A stretch of 6,891 nt of DNA. Source: Chloroflexota bacterium (lineage in GTDB: Bacteria > Chloroflexota > Anaerolineae > J102). The DNA is taken from assembly GCA_024276255.1 (NCBI GenBank), contig JAJRXO010000222.1, positions 1-6,891 on the forward strand, in the 5' to 3' direction. The position numbers and the translations under genes are program-made. This document shows, piece by piece, positions 6,066 to 6,891 of the stretch (the stretch's first letter is position 1; every line of letters starts with the position of its first letter). The notes below the pieces were generated by a model. The model was not told where the DNA came from. It ran no database searches and worked only from the letters and a program-made list of their open reading frames with translations.

Positions 6066-6081
6066 TGCACTGGCAAATGCC

Positions 6082-6112
6082 TTGCGCGTCGGCCCGCCCC
6101 TCATGATAAATT
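6082..6112 (+). promoter_or_regulatory. Weak candidate promoter before the 120-aa gene
   Basis: TTGCGC (6082-6087) is followed after 17 bp by GATAAA (6105-6110). A TG at 6104-6105 before TAAATT gives an alternative extended -10 reading. It lies in the 138-bp gap behind the slipin stop and could start the transcript for the 120-aa gene and comEA. Both boxes are poor matches, so read-through from the slipin promoter is equally possible. Confidence 0.25.
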
Positions 6113-6203
6113 CATCTCGCAAAAGGCGTCAGAGGACGAATGAAAAATCGTTTCGCCTGTTCCCCTGCCGCCTTGCGAGAACCACTTACGGGACACCAGG
6201 ACC

Positions 6204-6566
6204 ATGACAACACACCGGCATGCCCCCTTAGCATTACCTCCGGTTATCGACTGGTTGCTCGCCCACCGCTGGGATGTGGAACAGAATGACCCTGTGCGAG
6301 CGCGACGGGAGGACCTGCCCGGTGTGTGGATCCTGCATGTCGACAAGGGGGGGCGTGTGCGGCTGCAACGGAGATTCTATGCTTCGGCCCCCCAGGGGAT
6401 GCGACGGCAGCGACGCGGCTATGTGTATTATCTGCATGGCGAACATAGCGAAACCATTGATATCAGTACCACCATCACCGCCCTGGACGACCTGCCGATT
6501 GTGCTGGGTCAGATGATAGGCTGGGCGCTGGAGCCACCCTTTGCCGAAGAGGAGGCATTTGACTGA
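6204..6566 (+). CDS. Uncharacterised 120-residue protein coupled to comEA
   Basis: I do not recognise this protein. It has no signal peptide or membrane segment and looks soluble. The N-terminal part is aromatic and hydrophobic (VIDWLLAHRWDVE, 14-26). The middle is strongly basic (GRVRLQRRFY at 50-59 and RRQRR at 67-71) with a strand-like GYVYYLHGE (72-80). The C-terminal part (ETIDISTTITALDDLPIVLGQMIGW, given here only as 83-107) looks amphipathic and ends acidic (FAEEEAFD). The basic face might bind nucleic acid or an acidic partner; this is inference only. The ATG at 6204 has GGGA at 6190-6193, 10 nt away, or AGGA at 6198-6201, which is very close (2 nt). An in-frame stop at 6141 limits upstream extension. 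Its stop codon overlaps the start of the ComEA-like gene by one base, and base composition matches its neighbours, so it is likely a real gene. Confidence 0.7.
   Translation: MTTHRHAPLALPPVIDWLLAHRWDVEQNDPVRARREDLPGVWILHVDKGGRVRLQRRFYASAPQGMRRQRRGYVYYLHGEHSETIDISTTITALDDLPIVLGQMIGWALEPPFAEEEAFD
6550..6555 (+). promoter_or_regulatory. Strong ribosome-binding site for the ComEA-like gene inside the preceding gene
   Basis: A perfect AGGAGG lies 10 nt before the ATG at 6566, within the last codons of the 120-aa gene. Together with the TGATG stop/start overlap (6564-6568) it indicates translational coupling and fixes the start of the downstream gene. Confidence 0.75.
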
Positions 6567-6891
6567 TGGACGAATGGCGCCGAGCTCTGCCCGTGGCGCT
6601 TATCACCTCACTCATATGGCTGAGCCTGTTTGCTCTGTACCTGCTGTTTGCCCGCCGGCATCCCGCCGCCCAGCCGATTCAGATCGTACCCCCCGATAGC
6701 AGCCAGGCATCGGCCACAGCCCTCCCCACACCCACACCCGCGCCGCTCCGTGTTTACGTGAGCGGCGCGGTGCGCGCTCCCGGCGTTTATCGTCTACCCG
6801 CGGACAGCATTGTGGATGATGCCGTGACCGCGGCCGGCGGCCCCACCGCCGATGCCGATCTCATCGCCATCAACCTCGCCCATCCCCTCAG
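6566..6891 (+). CDS. comEA: ComEA-like competence protein, N-terminal part (SLBB domain), cut by the window edge
   Basis: The frame starts at 6566 and stays open to the window end, giving 108 complete codons. In order there is a short charged N-terminus (MDEWRR), one membrane segment (about 8-29), basic residues RR (30-31) suggesting the remainder lies outside, a Pro/Ala/Thr-rich linker (about 33-60), then an SLBB domain beginning at about 61: VYVSGAVRAPGVYRLPADS (63-81), AVTAAGG (86-92), and INLAHPL (102-108). This VxVxGxVxxPGVY...AGG...NLA pattern is typical of the N-terminal SLBB domain of ComEA, which binds incoming DNA at the cell surface during natural transformation. The helix-hairpin-helix DNA-binding domain that would confirm it should lie beyond the window. 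A polysaccharide-export SLBB protein is the alternative, but the single N-terminal anchor and short linker favour ComEA. comEC often follows comEA. Confidence 0.78.
   Translation, partial: MDEWRRALPVALITSLIWLSLFALYLLFARRHPAAQPIQIVPPDSSQASATALPTPTPAPLRVYVSGAVRAPGVYRLPADSIVDDAVTAAGGPTADADLIAINLAHPL

Noticed and set aside
6072..6081. GGCA-AA-TGCC behind the slipin as a terminator
   Set aside because: Only a 4-bp stem with a 2-nt loop and no T-run; too weak to call.
6140..6289. A ~49-codon frame starting at ATG 6140 with AGAGGA just upstream
   Set aside because: The ribosome-binding site is tempting, but the frame overlaps the 120-aa gene out of phase, reads as low-information sequence and ends inside that gene. 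A leader peptide cannot be fully excluded.

Overview
The window is GC-rich bacterial chromosome from an organism I cannot name with certainty. A Chloroflexota (Anaerolineae/Caldilineae-like) host is my best guess. It rests on protein style: a Kbl-type aminotransferase, a slipin, a membrane-anchored SLBB protein of ComEA type, and a double-length phosphofructokinase. Nothing suggests phage or transposon DNA; this looks like a housekeeping region.

Layout. Positions 1-216 hold no confident gene: a hairpin region lies behind glpX, and a leftward promoter candidate points off the left edge. A leftward pair, kbl (1265-2458) then glpX (217-1206), is separated by 58 bp and probably co-transcribed. 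A 550-bp non-coding stretch (2459-3008) separates this pair from the rightward phosphofructokinase gene (3009-5198) and holds candidate promoters for both directions. Next, all rightward, come a slipin/stomatin-like membrane protein (5298-6065) with its own promoter, an unrecognised 120-residue protein (6204-6566), and the start of a ComEA-like competence protein (6566 to the right edge), whose start codon overlaps the previous stop codon.

How the genes work together. PFK (fructose-6-P to fructose-1,6-bisP) and GlpX (the reverse hydrolysis) are the two opposing enzymes of the main glycolysis/gluconeogenesis control point, and here they flank one intergenic region in opposite orientations. Kbl makes or uses acetyl-CoA and glycine. 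The slipin is a membrane scaffold. The 120-aa protein and ComEA form a translationally coupled pair.

The most interesting item is the PFK. It is not a typical ~320-residue bacterial enzyme but a 729-residue tandem fusion built like the animal/fungal enzyme. The N-terminal half keeps the catalytic residues. In the C-terminal half the catalytic aspartates are replaced while the sugar-phosphate-binding arginines and histidine remain, which is the pattern of the eukaryotic allosteric half. What a bacterium would bind there is an open question.
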